DNA of 64,000 nt from JALYOK01 sp963840785 (GCA_963840785.1 CAWJAF010000013.1:124001-188000); one strand, 5' to 3'; shown: positions 37,140 to 46,437, counted from the stretch's first letter. Translations and numbers: made by a program. The notes: generated from the letters alone by a model not told the origin.

Positions 37140-37823
37140 GTGATCTTTCGGCAACTGTTCCACCTCGAATCTAGCACGTACACCTATTTGCTTGCGAGCC
37201 GCGCGGGTGGCGAGGCGTTATTGATCGATCCGGTGCTCGATCATCTCGATCGATATTTGCAACTCCTGAATGAACTCGACGTTCGATTAGTTCTCGCGGC
37301 CGATACTCACGTTCACGCTGACCACATCACAGCCCTCGGCCGTTTGCGCGATCATCTAAAGTGTCCGACGTTAATGGGCGAATTCACCAAAGCCAATTGC
37401 GTGTCGTTGCGCTTGAAAGATGGCGAAAAAATTTCCGTTGACGGCATCGAGCTGCGCGGCATGTATACACCCGGACATACCGACGATTCGTTCAGTTTTG
37501 TAATGGCCGATCGAGTATTCACCGGCGACGCATTGTTGATTCGCGGAACCGGGCGTACCGATTTTCAGAATGGCGATCCGTATGTCGCGTTCGATAGCTT
37601 GTTTAATAAATTACTCAAGTTGCCCGATGACACGTTGGTATTTCCGGCGCACGACTACAAAGGTTGGATGTGTTCCACCATTGGCGAAGAACGCCGTTTC
37701 AACCCGCGCCTAAAAGTTACCACTCCAGCGCAGTACGCGGAGATTATGAATAATCTACACTTGCCCAATCCGACCATGATGGATATTGCCATTCCCGCAA
37801 ATCTAGCTTGCGGAAACATTTAA
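37140..37823 (+). CDS. Persulfide dioxygenase (ETHE1-like metallo-beta-lactamase fold)
   Basis: Oxidises glutathione persulfide to sulfite and glutathione using one Fe(II). 227 residues with a GTG start. Metal ligands sit in ADTHVHADHITA, YTPGHTDDSFSF, FTGDALLIRGTGRTDFQ and VFPAHDYKGW; GRTDFQNGD is typical of ETHE1/SdoA. No rhodanese domain is fused. The split YeeE/YedE pair faces it, so the locus probably takes up or removes reduced sulfur. Confidence 0.9.
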   Translation: MIFRQLFHLESSTYTYLLASRAGGEALLIDPVLDHLDRYLQLLNELDVRLVLAADTHVHADHITALGRLRDHLKCPTLMGEFTKANCVSLRLKDGEKISVDGIELRGMYTPGHTDDSFSFVMADRVFTGDALLIRGTGRTDFQNGDPYVAFDSLFNKLLKLPDDTLVFPAHDYKGWMCSTIGEERRFNPRLKVTTPAQYAEIMNNLHLPNPTMMDIAIPANLACGNI

Positions 37824-37827
37824 TCGC

Positions 37828-38610
37828 TCACGGAAACCCCACGGAAACCGTGCCGAATGGCGTAAAGCGCGACTCGATTCGATCACCTTGCTTAATTCGG
37901 TATTGTTTGGTGAACGAGCCGGACATAACACGCATACCGGCTTCAAGCCCTAAATCGAATTCTGCGAGCTTGTTTGCAAGCCACGTGACCGACACGATCG
38001 GATCGCCCATAACTTCCGCACCGCTGGCGATTTCTTGCGATACTCCGTTCAAAAACACTTCTACCGATGTCTCGGAGAGGCCCATGGCCCGAGGCCACCC
38101 CGTGGATATTGGCTCCCAGGGCATCTCCTTAGCGTTAACAAAATGTTTTTGTTGTGCGTTGTCGGCCATCGCTAGTGGCAAATCGCTGAACACGCCACGC
38201 CGCTCGACGATTTCTAATGCCGGCGCAACGGTCGCAATCGATGCGCATGTTTGCTCAATGGAAATGCCGGGGCCGCGCAGGGTTTTGCCGATGGTGATGC
38301 ACAGCTCGTTTTCAACTGACGGCTCGATTAAATCGGCGAATTTTAATTCCACGCCGCTGCTTCGATGGCCACTTTCGAATAGCACGCCGAACACCGGTTG
38401 ATGCACGCCCATTTGTTCTTGCATTGCTTTCGCGGTGACGCCGACTTTCCAACCCGCTTGTTTCTCGCCCCTCGAAACAAGGCGCTGAGCAATCGCTAGA
38501 TTGACGCGATAGGCATCGTCCAAAGACAATATGCCGTTTAGCGCGTCAGGATAGTAAATGCCGCGCTGCCTATTTTCCCAAACCAAATCGATCGCGCTGT
38601 TTAGATCCAT
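37828..38610 (-). CDS. 2-keto-4-pentenoate hydratase family protein (FAH fold)
   Basis: 260 residues. NRQRGIYYPDALNGILSLDD, GWKVGVTAKAMQEQMGVHQP, VENELCITIGKTL and GDPIVSVTWLANKLAEFDLG are typical of hydratases/decarboxylases in aromatic meta-cleavage pathways (MhpD/XylJ-like). No ring-cleavage dioxygenase is nearby, so its substrate cannot be named. It overlaps no other gene and diverges from the GlcG-like gene. Confidence 0.8.
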   Translation of the reverse strand: MDLNSAIDLVWENRQRGIYYPDALNGILSLDDAYRVNLAIAQRLVSRGEKQAGWKVGVTAKAMQEQMGVHQPVFGVLFESGHRSSGVELKFADLIEPSVENELCITIGKTLRGPGISIEQTCASIATVAPALEIVERRGVFSDLPLAMADNAQQKHFVNAKEMPWEPISTGWPRAMGLSETSVEVFLNGVSQEIASGAEVMGDPIVSVTWLANKLAEFDLGLEAGMRVMSGSFTKQYRIKQGDRIESRFTPFGTVSVGFP

Positions 38611-38689
38611 TGAAAATTGCTCGAAGGTGATTGCGAATAATAACGTTCTCGGGCAAGCTTACCAGGTTATTACATTGGAGGAATCTACG

Positions 38690-39190
38690 ATGAAGGCAAA
38701 AATTTGGTTGGCGATTACGCTTGGTGTTACTGCCTTCGCTGGCCGTGCGGAATTAGTGAAGAACAATGATTTACCCATGGCCCTGGCGATGGAAGCTGCG
38801 GCCGAAGCGGTCGCTGCTTGCGAGAAAAATAATTACCGTGTGACAGTCACCGTTCTTGATCGCGCCGGACAAACTCGAGTGATTTTGAAAGGCGATCGCG
38901 CGACGCCGCATACCCTCGACAGTAGCCGCGGTAAAGCCTATACGGTCGTCACACTCGGGCCGATCGTAAAGTTGGACACCAGCGGCGAAATCGCAACTCG
39001 CATCAAAGAAAATCCTGCGGCCGCAGGATTAAGCGCAATTCCCGGTTTGGTGTTCTTGACCGGCGGCGTAGCGATAAAATCCGGCGATGAATTGCTGGCC
39101 GCGATCGGCGTTGGCGGTGCGCCGGGTGGAAATCTGGATGAGATCTGCGCCAAGGCGGGTATCGATAAAATTAAAGATCGACTGAAGTAA
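38690..39190 (+). CDS. Exported GlcG/HbpS-like protein (DUF336)
   Basis: 166 residues from ATG 38690, which has GGAGGAA seven bases before it. The signal peptide (KIWLAITLGVTAFAGRA) should send it to the periplasm. The domain has VTVTVLDRAGQTRVILKGDR, SRGKAYTVVTLG, AIPGLVFLTGGVAI and AIGVGGAPGGNLDEICAKAG. HbpS-like relatives bind heme or corrinoids; the role here is unknown. Confidence 0.82.
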   Translation: MKAKIWLAITLGVTAFAGRAELVKNNDLPMALAMEAAAEAVAACEKNNYRVTVTVLDRAGQTRVILKGDRATPHTLDSSRGKAYTVVTLGPIVKLDTSGEIATRIKENPAAAGLSAIPGLVFLTGGVAIKSGDELLAAIGVGGAPGGNLDEICAKAGIDKIKDRLK

Positions 39191-39235
39191 ACTTAGCTCG
39201 CGGAAACCCCAAATTGTGGCCCGAGGCCAGCCCCT

Positions 39236-39301
39236 CATTCCCGCGAAGGCGGGAATCCAGTGTCGTTAAGGCAAAGACGCTAGATTCCCGCCTTCGCGGG
39301 T
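39236..39301. repeat. Pair of inverted REP elements (ATTCCCGC-GAAGGCGGGAAT type)
   Basis: CATTCCCGCGAAGGCGGGAA at 39236 and GATTCCCGCCTTCGCGGG at 39283 are two copies in opposite orientation, each palindromic by itself. They lie between the convergent GlcG-like and amidohydrolase genes. A third copy is at 48493. Confidence 0.85.
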
Positions 39302-39319
39302 AGGACGATCATGAAAACT

Positions 39320-40996
39320 TCAATGCTGAAATTCCCGCAGCAATTTCCCCGGCCGCCCCGCATCCGTTTTTAGCCCGTTGCCATCGGCAATTTTCGTTCC
39401 GTTCACCCATACGCCATGCAAGCCTTTCGCCGACGTCGATAGCCGCGAACCGCCGGCGGGCAAATCGAATAAGCGCATGCCTTCACCGCGGCCCACTGAC
39501 TTCGGATCGAACAACAACATATCGGCGTGGGCGCCGGCTTTCAGCACGCCGCGATTTTTGATACCGAAAAATTTCGCCTGATCGCTGGTGATCCGCTTCA
39601 CCGCTTGCGGTAATGGCAACAAACCTTTGTCGCGCGACCAATGTCCCATGAAATGCAGGCCAAACGCCGCATCGCAGAGGAACGTCAGATGCGCACCGGC
39701 ATCCGATAACGACACCAGCGCATTCGGATCCATTAGCAATCGCGCCACCTCCGCTTCGTCCCAATTGAGCAGCACCGCGGTAAAGACCGTGTTCAAATCC
39801 TCGGACAGCGCAAAATCAAGCATCCAATCGAGCGGATGTTTTTTGTCGATAGCGGCTAGTCCTTCCACGGATTTACCTTCGAGCAATTTGTTCTTTTGGT
39901 TTGCAACCATCGCGACATGGACCTTGTCCCAATCGCCGGTGAACATGCGTCTTGCAACCTTTGCCAATTCATCTTTTACGCCCTGACGAAACGCCGTGCT
40001 GGCAAACAGCGCTTTCGCGCCTTCGCCATGCACTTTCATTGCCGGCGCCCAAGACGGCAACGCTTCGAACACGTAGGGCTCGTGCATCGTGAACTCAAAG
40101 CGCAGCGGACAACATGACACCGCACCGTACATATCACTGCCGCGCGCACGAGCATCGGCGATGCCCTTCATGTCGTCGAACACTTCCGACGGCACGAGCG
40201 GATTATGCAGAATCGCCGCAACCAGCATCGGGCGCTTCGCTGCTTGGCCTAGCGATTCCAAGAATGTCATTTTCGTATCCGACGCCTTGGTGAGCATGAA
40301 TACGCCACGCTGCGCATCGTTGAGCGCACCGACTAAGGTTTCAAATTCGTGTAGATCGGCGAGACGGGACGGCATGGGAATGCCATTTTCACCGTTGTGC
40401 TGATATGAAGTCGTCGTCGAAAAACCGACCGCGCCGGCTTTCAAACCATCAATCACAATCTGACGCATTTGCTCGACTTCTGCTGGCGTCGCCGCACGCT
40501 TTGAGGCGTCCGCGCCCAACACCCAAGTGCGCACCGAAGAATGACCGATGAACGCCGCGACATTTGGGCCAACACCTTTTTGTTCGAGCGTATTCAAAAA
40601 CTCAGGAAAGGTTTCGAAGCTCCAATCCACGCCTGCCCGTAGCGCATCTAGCGACATCCCTTCGACGTGCGTGAGGTTGCGCAAATTCAAATCGCGATCC
40701 TGAGACCGACAAGGCGCAATGGTAAAGCCGCAATTTCCGATCACCACGGTGGTGACGCCCATTGCCGGCGATGGCGATGCGAGTGGGTCCCAGGTGATTT
40801 GCGCGTCGTAATGGGTATGGCTGTCGATGATTCCCGGCATCAAGGCCATGCCTTCCGCGTCGATTATTTCTTTGGCCATGCCACAATCGCTGCCGATTGC
40901 GGCGATTATGCCGTCCTTAACGGCGACTTGACCCAATTGCGGCGCCGCGCCGGTGCCGTCATAGATCATCGCGTTCTTAATAATCAAATCCTGCAT
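39320..40996 (-). CDS. D-aminoacylase-type amidohydrolase
   Basis: N-acyl-D-amino-acid deacylase family. 558 residues. MALMPGIIDSHTHYDAQITW carries the His-x-His zinc motif, VIGNCGFTIAPC the conserved Cys region, FSTTTSYQHNGENG and SLSDAGAHLTFLCDAAFG the later ligands and aspartate. The C-terminal end GVLKAGAHADMLLFDP is the urease-like amidohydrolase beta-sandwich. The real substrate may differ, as this family includes dihydropyrimidinase-like members. Confidence 0.85.
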   Translation of the reverse strand: MQDLIIKNAMIYDGTGAAPQLGQVAVKDGIIAAIGSDCGMAKEIIDAEGMALMPGIIDSHTHYDAQITWDPLASPSPAMGVTTVVIGNCGFTIAPCRSQDRDLNLRNLTHVEGMSLDALRAGVDWSFETFPEFLNTLEQKGVGPNVAAFIGHSSVRTWVLGADASKRAATPAEVEQMRQIVIDGLKAGAVGFSTTTSYQHNGENGIPMPSRLADLHEFETLVGALNDAQRGVFMLTKASDTKMTFLESLGQAAKRPMLVAAILHNPLVPSEVFDDMKGIADARARGSDMYGAVSCCPLRFEFTMHEPYVFEALPSWAPAMKVHGEGAKALFASTAFRQGVKDELAKVARRMFTGDWDKVHVAMVANQKNKLLEGKSVEGLAAIDKKHPLDWMLDFALSEDLNTVFTAVLLNWDEAEVARLLMDPNALVSLSDAGAHLTFLCDAAFGLHFMGHWSRDKGLLPLPQAVKRITSDQAKFFGIKNRGVLKAGAHADMLLFDPKSVGRGEGMRLFDLPAGGSRLSTSAKGLHGVWVNGTKIADGNGLKTDAGRPGKLLREFQH

Positions 40997-41098
40997 GCGA
41001 GGCTCCCGCTAGTATAAAATTAACGCTATTTTACGGTAACCTGTCGCGCCATTGCCAAAAAAACAAAGCGCGGCCTATAAGCTGAAAGGAAATTCCAA

Positions 41099-42409
41099 GT
41101 GCCCCGCTCTCAATTTCGCGTATTTGCGCTCAGTGCGCTGCTGTCCATCAGCGCTTGTGGCGGCGGTGATACGCCGTCGGGTTCACCGGCCAATATCGCG
41201 GTAACCGCCGGTGACGGCCGTGCCTTCGTAAGATGGACTCAAGAAACGGAGCTAACGTACTGGATTTTTCGCGCCCGCGCCGCTGCCATAACCCGTCAAG
41301 ATTACAATACGTTTCCTGAAGCGCGAATTGATTCGCCGGTAAACACGCCGCACGCGGTAACGGGGCTTACCAACGACGAAACCTATTCGTTCGTTATGAA
41401 TGCCACGAAAAATGCCGGGCCTGCGGGACCCGCGTCGATATCACAATCGGCCAAACCAAGACTCGCAGGCGATAGCTGGACAACGCTGACGAGTATTCCC
41501 GCTGCCGCCGATCTACACGATGTAGTTCACGGGACGATTAATACGGTCGATAATTTTTATGCAGTCGGTAACGCGGCCACAATTTTGAAGGGCACGGAAG
41601 TCTTAGATTCGTCCGATGACACCAAGAACGCAGTTACTTGGACTACGCAAACCCCGCCGACGGGTTTTACACAAAATCTAAATGGCATCGTTTTCAATAG
41701 CACTGGGCCGAGGATTGTCGCCGTCGGCGACGCCGGTTCCGTCGTCACCAGTACCGACGGCGTCACTTGGAGCGCAAGTGCCGTCAGTACCACGGAAACA
41801 CCAAAGTTAAACAGCATTGCGCTTGGCGGCAGCACTTATGTGGCGGTTGGCGACGGCGGCGCGATATATAGCAGCGGTGACGGCGCATCGTGGACGGTGC
41901 GCACAGCGGCGGGTGCCACGACGCTCAATGCCGTGGCGTATGTTTCGGGGCAATTCGTCACCGTTGGCGCGGGCGGCTTCATTGCAACGAGTCCGGATGG
42001 CGCGACTTGGACGCCGCAAAGCTCGACGACCACGCAAAGTCTGCGCGCCGTGGCATTCGGCGCCAGTAAATTTGTCAGCGCGGGTGTGATTACAACGGCT
42101 GATGGGGCCTATGTGATCGTCGGCGATGCCGGCACCATTTTAACCAGCAGTGATAGCATCACATGGGAGGAAAGCGTACCGCCGAGTTTGCCACCAACCG
42201 TGACGCAGAATCTTTATGATGTTTATTTTGGTTCGCGCTTTATCGCCGTGGGCGCGGGTGGCGTGGTCGTTACGTCGACAGCGGATTCGACCACAACTTT
42301 GCAATGGCAAGCGACGACGAGCGGCACGAACGATTTATTCGCAACCGTGTTCGCGTTAGGCGCGAATGTGGCCGTCGGCGCCGCTGGAACCAATAATTAT
42401 TCGTGGTAA
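41099..42409 (+). CDS. Lipoprotein with FN3-like and BNR/Ycf48-like propeller repeats
   Basis: 436 residues, GTG start behind GAAAGGAAA. ALSALLSISACGGG is a lipobox with Cys20 or thereabouts. Residues about 30-115 look like fibronectin type III (NIAVTAGDGRAFVRWTQETE). From about 120 come repeats of the form VAVGDAGSVVTSTDGVTWSA, YVAVGDGGAIYSSGDGASWT, FVTVGAGGFIATSPDGATWT and VIVGDAGTILTSSDSITWEE: six or so blades of a BNR-type propeller. Cell-surface anchored, binding or structural role; no catalytic residues recognised. Low Cys, Ala- and Gly-rich. Confidence 0.78.
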   Translation: MPRSQFRVFALSALLSISACGGGDTPSGSPANIAVTAGDGRAFVRWTQETELTYWIFRARAAAITRQDYNTFPEARIDSPVNTPHAVTGLTNDETYSFVMNATKNAGPAGPASISQSAKPRLAGDSWTTLTSIPAAADLHDVVHGTINTVDNFYAVGNAATILKGTEVLDSSDDTKNAVTWTTQTPPTGFTQNLNGIVFNSTGPRIVAVGDAGSVVTSTDGVTWSASAVSTTETPKLNSIALGGSTYVAVGDGGAIYSSGDGASWTVRTAAGATTLNAVAYVSGQFVTVGAGGFIATSPDGATWTPQSSTTTQSLRAVAFGASKFVSAGVITTADGAYVIVGDAGTILTSSDSITWEESVPPSLPPTVTQNLYDVYFGSRFIAVGAGGVVVTSTADSTTTLQWQATTSGTNDLFATVFALGANVAVGAAGTNNYSW

Positions 42410-42413
42410 TTCT

Positions 42414-42785
42414 TCACGGCAGCGTTATGCCGTGAGCCGCGCAGCCGTGGCTGCGAAAGCTTTGGCGTAACGCGTCGTCGTCCTGGGTTGACCAAGAATG
42501 CTTGATCGCCCATTGCGCTTTAATGGCGAGGCAAAACGACTTTGACGCTGCGGTTGGCATAGCAACCGGATCACTTGCTTTCGATGGAGCCATATGTCCG
42601 ATAGCGAGGTATAGGCCCGCGCCGATTAGCATCAAGCCAAGCGACATCGCGGATATTCGCGCAATTCTCCCGCCAAATCCTAGCGGCACTTCGACGCTGA
42701 ATATTTTTGTGCCGCCACCGAATAAGCCCGCGACCAGTAACACTGCGCCAATTGCCAATAGCATCATGTCGGCAGACTTCGGCAT
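42414..42785 (-). CDS. Small membrane protein of unknown function
   Basis: 123 residues. Two membrane helices (MLLAIGAVLLVAGLFGGGT and ARISAMSLGLMLIGAGLYLA) are followed by a polar tail with a few Cys and His. Not recognised. Its ATG abuts the EamA transporter stop, so it is cotranscribed. The last codons overlap a short hairpin (CACGGC/GCCGTG at 42417-42434) that may terminate the unit. Confidence 0.6.
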   Translation of the reverse strand: MPKSADMMLLAIGAVLLVAGLFGGGTKIFSVEVPLGFGGRIARISAMSLGLMLIGAGLYLAIGHMAPSKASDPVAMPTAASKSFCLAIKAQWAIKHSWSTQDDDALRQSFRSHGCAAHGITLP

Positions 42786-43793
42786 TTAATAGCCCAATTT
42801 TGAAGGCGGCCGCGTGACCTTGCGAAAATGCACGCGCTCACCGTACGCGACATATAGGCCGCTGCCGACGATGACGATGATACCCAGCAAGGTCCAGTTA
42901 TCGGGAAAATCGCCAAAGGCCAAATAGCCGAAGATGATGATCCAGACAAGTTGCGAGTAATAGAACGGTGCCAGCACCGAAGCAGGGGCTTTGCGCAATG
43001 CGCGAATCAATACGAGATGGCCAATTCCACCGACTACGCCGAGCATTAAAATTAAAACCGAATGCCAAGCCGTCGGTGCGTAATAGGTCACCGGAACAAC
43101 AAAGTGGCTGATCACCAGAACCACGGTTAGGGCCAAGCTACCGACCAATGCGCTGTAGAACAGGCTAGTTCGCGCGTTATCTTGATGCACTTTTCGGGTA
43201 ATGATTTGATAAAGACTGAAACACAGCGCGGTACACAAAGGTAGCAACGCCGCCGCCGAGAACACGCGACTGCCAGGACGGATGATTATTAATACACCGA
43301 TAAAGCCGACGATCACAGCGATCCAACGGCGCCGGCTGATTTTTTCTTTTAGGATTGGCACGGCGAATAACGTGACGAGCAATGGCGTTACAAAACCGAT
43401 GGCCGACGCTTCGGCCATGGGCATGTAGCGCAATGCTTGAAAAAAGAAACAGGTCGAGCCTACTAAAAATAGTCCGCGCAAAATTTGTAAGCGTGGGTTT
43501 GCGGTGCGCACCAAGTCGAGCTTCATCTTCGGTCCGAGCCAGGCGAGCATGATCAACATGTGCACGGTGTAGCGCGCCCAGACCAGCGCGAGCACCGGAT
43601 AAAACTGGCCCAGATATTTCGCCATGGTATCCATGATGGCGAAACAAAATACCGCCGCGAGCGCGAGAGGAATGCCTTTGATAATGCCTGGATCGATCGT
43701 ATGCGCCTGGTCCGCCGGCTCGATGCCGGTCTCCACGACATTGTCGACTGCGTCGTCGACGACGACTTCAACGAGTAGGCGTTCTTGTGTCAA
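42786..43793 (-). CDS. EamA/RhtA-family (DMT) transporter
   Basis: 335 residues with ten predicted membrane helices in two EamA repeats: GIPLALAAVFCFAIMDTMAK starts the first and LLPLCTALCFSLYQIITRKV the second. YVRY-type motif here is VWARYTVHMLIMLAW, and MPMAEASAIGFVTPLLVTLF is typical. Exports or imports small metabolites; substrate unknown. An acidic leader of about 35 residues precedes the first helix, so the true start could be later. Confidence 0.88.
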   Translation of the reverse strand: MTQERLLVEVVVDDAVDNVVETGIEPADQAHTIDPGIIKGIPLALAAVFCFAIMDTMAKYLGQFYPVLALVWARYTVHMLIMLAWLGPKMKLDLVRTANPRLQILRGLFLVGSTCFFFQALRYMPMAEASAIGFVTPLLVTLFAVPILKEKISRRRWIAVIVGFIGVLIIIRPGSRVFSAAALLPLCTALCFSLYQIITRKVHQDNARTSLFYSALVGSLALTVVLVISHFVVPVTYYAPTAWHSVLILMLGVVGGIGHLVLIRALRKAPASVLAPFYYSQLVWIIIFGYLAFGDFPDNWTLLGIIVIVGSGLYVAYGERVHFRKVTRPPSKLGY

Positions 43794-43820
43794 ACAGGTG
43801 TGTTAAGCAATTGGAGGGTG

Positions 43821-43903
43821 ATGCCTGAAAAGCCGCATCCAGCTTGCACGTTCAGTGTGGCATGCCGGAGAAGCGCATGAATATTGCCTCTCCAGGTATG
43901 CCA
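43821..43903. repeat. Intergenic hairpin repeat, copy 6 (two-unit, reverse orientation)
   Basis: TGCCTGAAAAGCCGCATCCA and then GGAGAAGCGCATGAATATTG with CCTCTCCAGG. Reverse complemented, it aligns with the forward copies over the GAGAGGCAATA-CATGCG core, and its two-unit layout matches the copy at 51826. Confidence 0.7.
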
Positions 43904-43912
43904 TTTTGAAAA

Positions 43913-45151
43913 TTACATCGTCGCGCCGATAACCCACGGCACGAATTCATCGTCGCCGTAGCCTAATTCTTCGCTCTTGGATTTTTTGCCCGATGCGGTA
44001 TCGAGAATCATCTTGAAAATTTGTTCGCCAAGACCTTGTACCGTCTGCGTGCCGTCAACAATCTCGCCGCAATTGATATCCATATCGTCGCTCATGCGCT
44101 GATACATCGCAGTATTCGTCGCGAGTTTTAGCGACGGCACGGGCTTACAGCCATAAGCAGAACCACGACCAGTCGTGAAGCAAACGATATTCGCGCCACC
44201 GGCGACGTGGCCGGTCACGGATGCAGGATCGTAGCCGGGCGTGTCCATAAACACGAAACCTTTTGCGGTCACCGTTTCGGAGTATTCGTAGACGTCTTCC
44301 ATATTCATCGTGCCACCCTTGGCCACCGCGCCGAGGGATTTTTCCAGAATCGTTGTGAGGCCGCCGGCCTTGTTGCCCGGCGACGGATTGTTATCCATAT
44401 CGCCATGATTGCGCGCGGTGTAGTCTTCCCACCACTTGATGCGCTTAATCAATTTTTCTCCAACTTCTTTGGACACGGCGCGACGTGTTAACAGATGTTC
44501 CGCGCCATACACTTCCGGCGTTTCCGAAAGAATCGCGGTTCCGCCGTGACGCACCAGCAAATCCGCTGCCGCGCCCAATGCGGGATTGGCGGTAATACCC
44601 GATAGGCCATCGGAACCGCCGCACTCTAGGCCAAGCATTAAATGTTTGGCGGAAACTTTCTGCCGCGGACCGACTTTATTCGCTTCCGGCAACATTTCTT
44701 TCACCGCGTCTAGGGCCGAATCCATCGTCTTCTTTGTACCGCCTTTATCCTGGATAGTCATCGTAAAGAGTTTGGAACTCTCCTTCAAACCTTGCGTGAA
44801 TGTCAGCGCGCTCATCTGATTCGCCTCGCAGCCCAAACCGATCATCACCACACCCGCGAAATTCGGATGCTTCGCATAACCTGCAAGCGTGCGGCGCAAC
44901 ATATCAATCCCCTCGCCCGTCGAGCCCATGCCACAGCCCGAGCCGTGAGTCAAAGGCACAATACCGTCGACATTCGGAAACTGATCAAGGAAATCACTAC
45001 GCTTAAAATAATCCGACACCGCGCGCGTTACCGTCGCGGAACAATTCACCGTGCTGATCACGCCGATATAGTTGCGCGTCGCGATGCTGCCATCAGGTCG
45101 GACGATGCCATCAAACGTTGCTTGTTGAGCAAAGTAATCGATCGGCTTCAC
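43913..45151 (-). CDS. UxaA-family dehydratase, large subunit
   Basis: 412 residues: altronate/galactarate dehydratase large domain. GIVRPDGSIATRNYIGVIST, VPLTHGSGCGMGSTGEGI, GLGCEANQMSA, LMLGLECGGSDGLSGI and VCFTTGRGSAYGCKPVPSLK are typical, with Cys residues that may bind iron. The SAF domain of one-piece UxaA is encoded by the separate upstream gene, overlapping by four bases. Two-gene forms include sulfolactate sulfo-lyase SuyAB; altronate and galactarate are other possible substrates. Confidence 0.82.
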   Translation of the reverse strand: MKPIDYFAQQATFDGIVRPDGSIATRNYIGVISTVNCSATVTRAVSDYFKRSDFLDQFPNVDGIVPLTHGSGCGMGSTGEGIDMLRRTLAGYAKHPNFAGVVMIGLGCEANQMSALTFTQGLKESSKLFTMTIQDKGGTKKTMDSALDAVKEMLPEANKVGPRQKVSAKHLMLGLECGGSDGLSGITANPALGAAADLLVRHGGTAILSETPEVYGAEHLLTRRAVSKEVGEKLIKRIKWWEDYTARNHGDMDNNPSPGNKAGGLTTILEKSLGAVAKGGTMNMEDVYEYSETVTAKGFVFMDTPGYDPASVTGHVAGGANIVCFTTGRGSAYGCKPVPSLKLATNTAMYQRMSDDMDINCGEIVDGTQTVQGLGEQIFKMILDTASGKKSKSEELGYGDDEFVPWVIGATM

Positions 45152-45441
45152 ATCTGGCCGTAAGCGTAATCGCGCTCGAAGGAATGCATGCCTAAGTTGT
45201 GGCTGTGAACATGATCGCCAGGCTTAATATCCGCCGTCGCGAAACCAATGATTTGGTTATAGCGGCGCACCGGCGCGTCTTTAGCAATGGCCGTCACAGC
45301 GACTTTGTGCGCGGAAGGAATTCGCGCAGAGCAACGAATACCTGTTCCCGGGATTTCGGTACCCACTTCCAGCTCCCGGCAAGCGATCATTACGTCGTCA
45401 TTGGGATTTAGTTTGATTGCGGCGGGGGTGGTTTGTAGCAT
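45148..45441 (-). CDS. UxaA-family dehydratase, small (SAF-domain) subunit
   Basis: 97 residues, start MLQTTPAAIKLNPNDDVMIA, with the SAF-domain segments VAVTAIAKDAPVRRYNQIIG, ATADIKPGDHVHSHNLGMHS (the His pair typical of this domain). Overlaps the large subunit by four bases, so equal amounts are expected. Sugar-acid or sulfolactate dehydration is likely, inferred from the family. Confidence 0.82.
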   Translation of the reverse strand: MLQTTPAAIKLNPNDDVMIACRELEVGTEIPGTGIRCSARIPSAHKVAVTAIAKDAPVRRYNQIIGFATADIKPGDHVHSHNLGMHSFERDYAYGQM

Positions 45442-45579
45442 GGGATTCCTTCGTCAATGATTCAGGAGGATTGTAAACCAACCGCCGAATCCTGGCGAGA
45501 CTAACATTTGCTAGAGAAAATGCATTTTGACCATGAGCGTAACACCAATTTGTTCGCCCGATGAAACGAACGAATTCGA

Positions 45580-46437
45580 CTAATTGCCCGGCGAAATTTG
45601 GAAGATCGCTAATACTTCAGCAGATTTGTTGTCAATGATAGCCGTCAGTTGCTGAGTTTTAGCGTGCACTGGCACTAATGCCACTTTGTTGGCCGAGATA
45701 TTTTGCTCTTTGAGACGCTGTTCTACGATGTCCGCAAATTGTGGCTTAGTTAGTCGTATTGCTGTTAAGGATTGTGCCTGCGCCAACACTGACTCAGCGA
45801 AATCTCGATACGGCCTATAAAACTGGGGCAAGCTTTGCACGCCCGAACCCATCATTGTTGCAATCGTAACTAATTCTTTTTCATCTGCGTTCGATGTCAC
45901 GTCAGTTGCTGCAACAATCTGTGGACCCGTCAGAGGAAGTGACCTGAATTTCGGATCAGCCGCCTTCGCGCGATACTCGTCTTCAATGTCATTTGCGGAA
46001 ACAATATGAAAACTATCCTTTACAAAAACGGTGTACGCAGGTCTGGCTTGAAAAATAACGCTGGCGCCATAAGCAAGTGCCGATATTTGAATTAACGCGA
46101 TTACAGCGAGGTCAAATTTTAGGCTCTTTTTGCGAGGATTAAAAATAATCAAGGTAATCAGCGGCCCGAGAACAACGTCAACGCCCATTAGGAGCATCAG
46201 CAGCGACTTCCCTCCCGACACGTCAAAATACGGCGCGGGATACCAAATCATCGCCATGCCAACGAAAACGGCAACGGCAAGGCCAATGCTAATGCCCAAG
46301 TGAATTGCAGCCGCACGCCAGCGAGATACGTGCATCCACTTTTTCTGCGAGGATGGCCGTTCCGTGGAACATCCTTCATTTAGGGCTTGTTGCAGAGTTA
46401 GTTGAGTATTGACGATATTTTTCATATTCGAGCTCAA
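45580..46437 (-). CDS. TfpX/TfpZ-type IV pilin accessory protein
   Basis: 285 residues. Four membrane helices fall between about 44 and 135 (AAIHLGISIGLAVAVFVGMA, LLMLLMGVDVVLGPLITLII, DLAVIALIQISALAYGASVI), followed by a periplasmic domain. YFDVSGGKSLLMLLMGVDVV and GPLITLIIFNPRKKSLKFDL match the TfpX/TfpZ proteins found next to pilin genes in Moraxella and Acinetobacter, which help pilin assembly or stability. It follows pilin gene 1 on the same strand after 203 bases. Confidence 0.85.
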   Translation of the reverse strand: MSSNMKNIVNTQLTLQQALNEGCSTERPSSQKKWMHVSRWRAAAIHLGISIGLAVAVFVGMAMIWYPAPYFDVSGGKSLLMLLMGVDVVLGPLITLIIFNPRKKSLKFDLAVIALIQISALAYGASVIFQARPAYTVFVKDSFHIVSANDIEDEYRAKAADPKFRSLPLTGPQIVAATDVTSNADEKELVTIATMMGSGVQSLPQFYRPYRDFAESVLAQAQSLTAIRLTKPQFADIVEQRLKEQNISANKVALVPVHAKTQQLTAIIDNKSAEVLAIFQISPGN

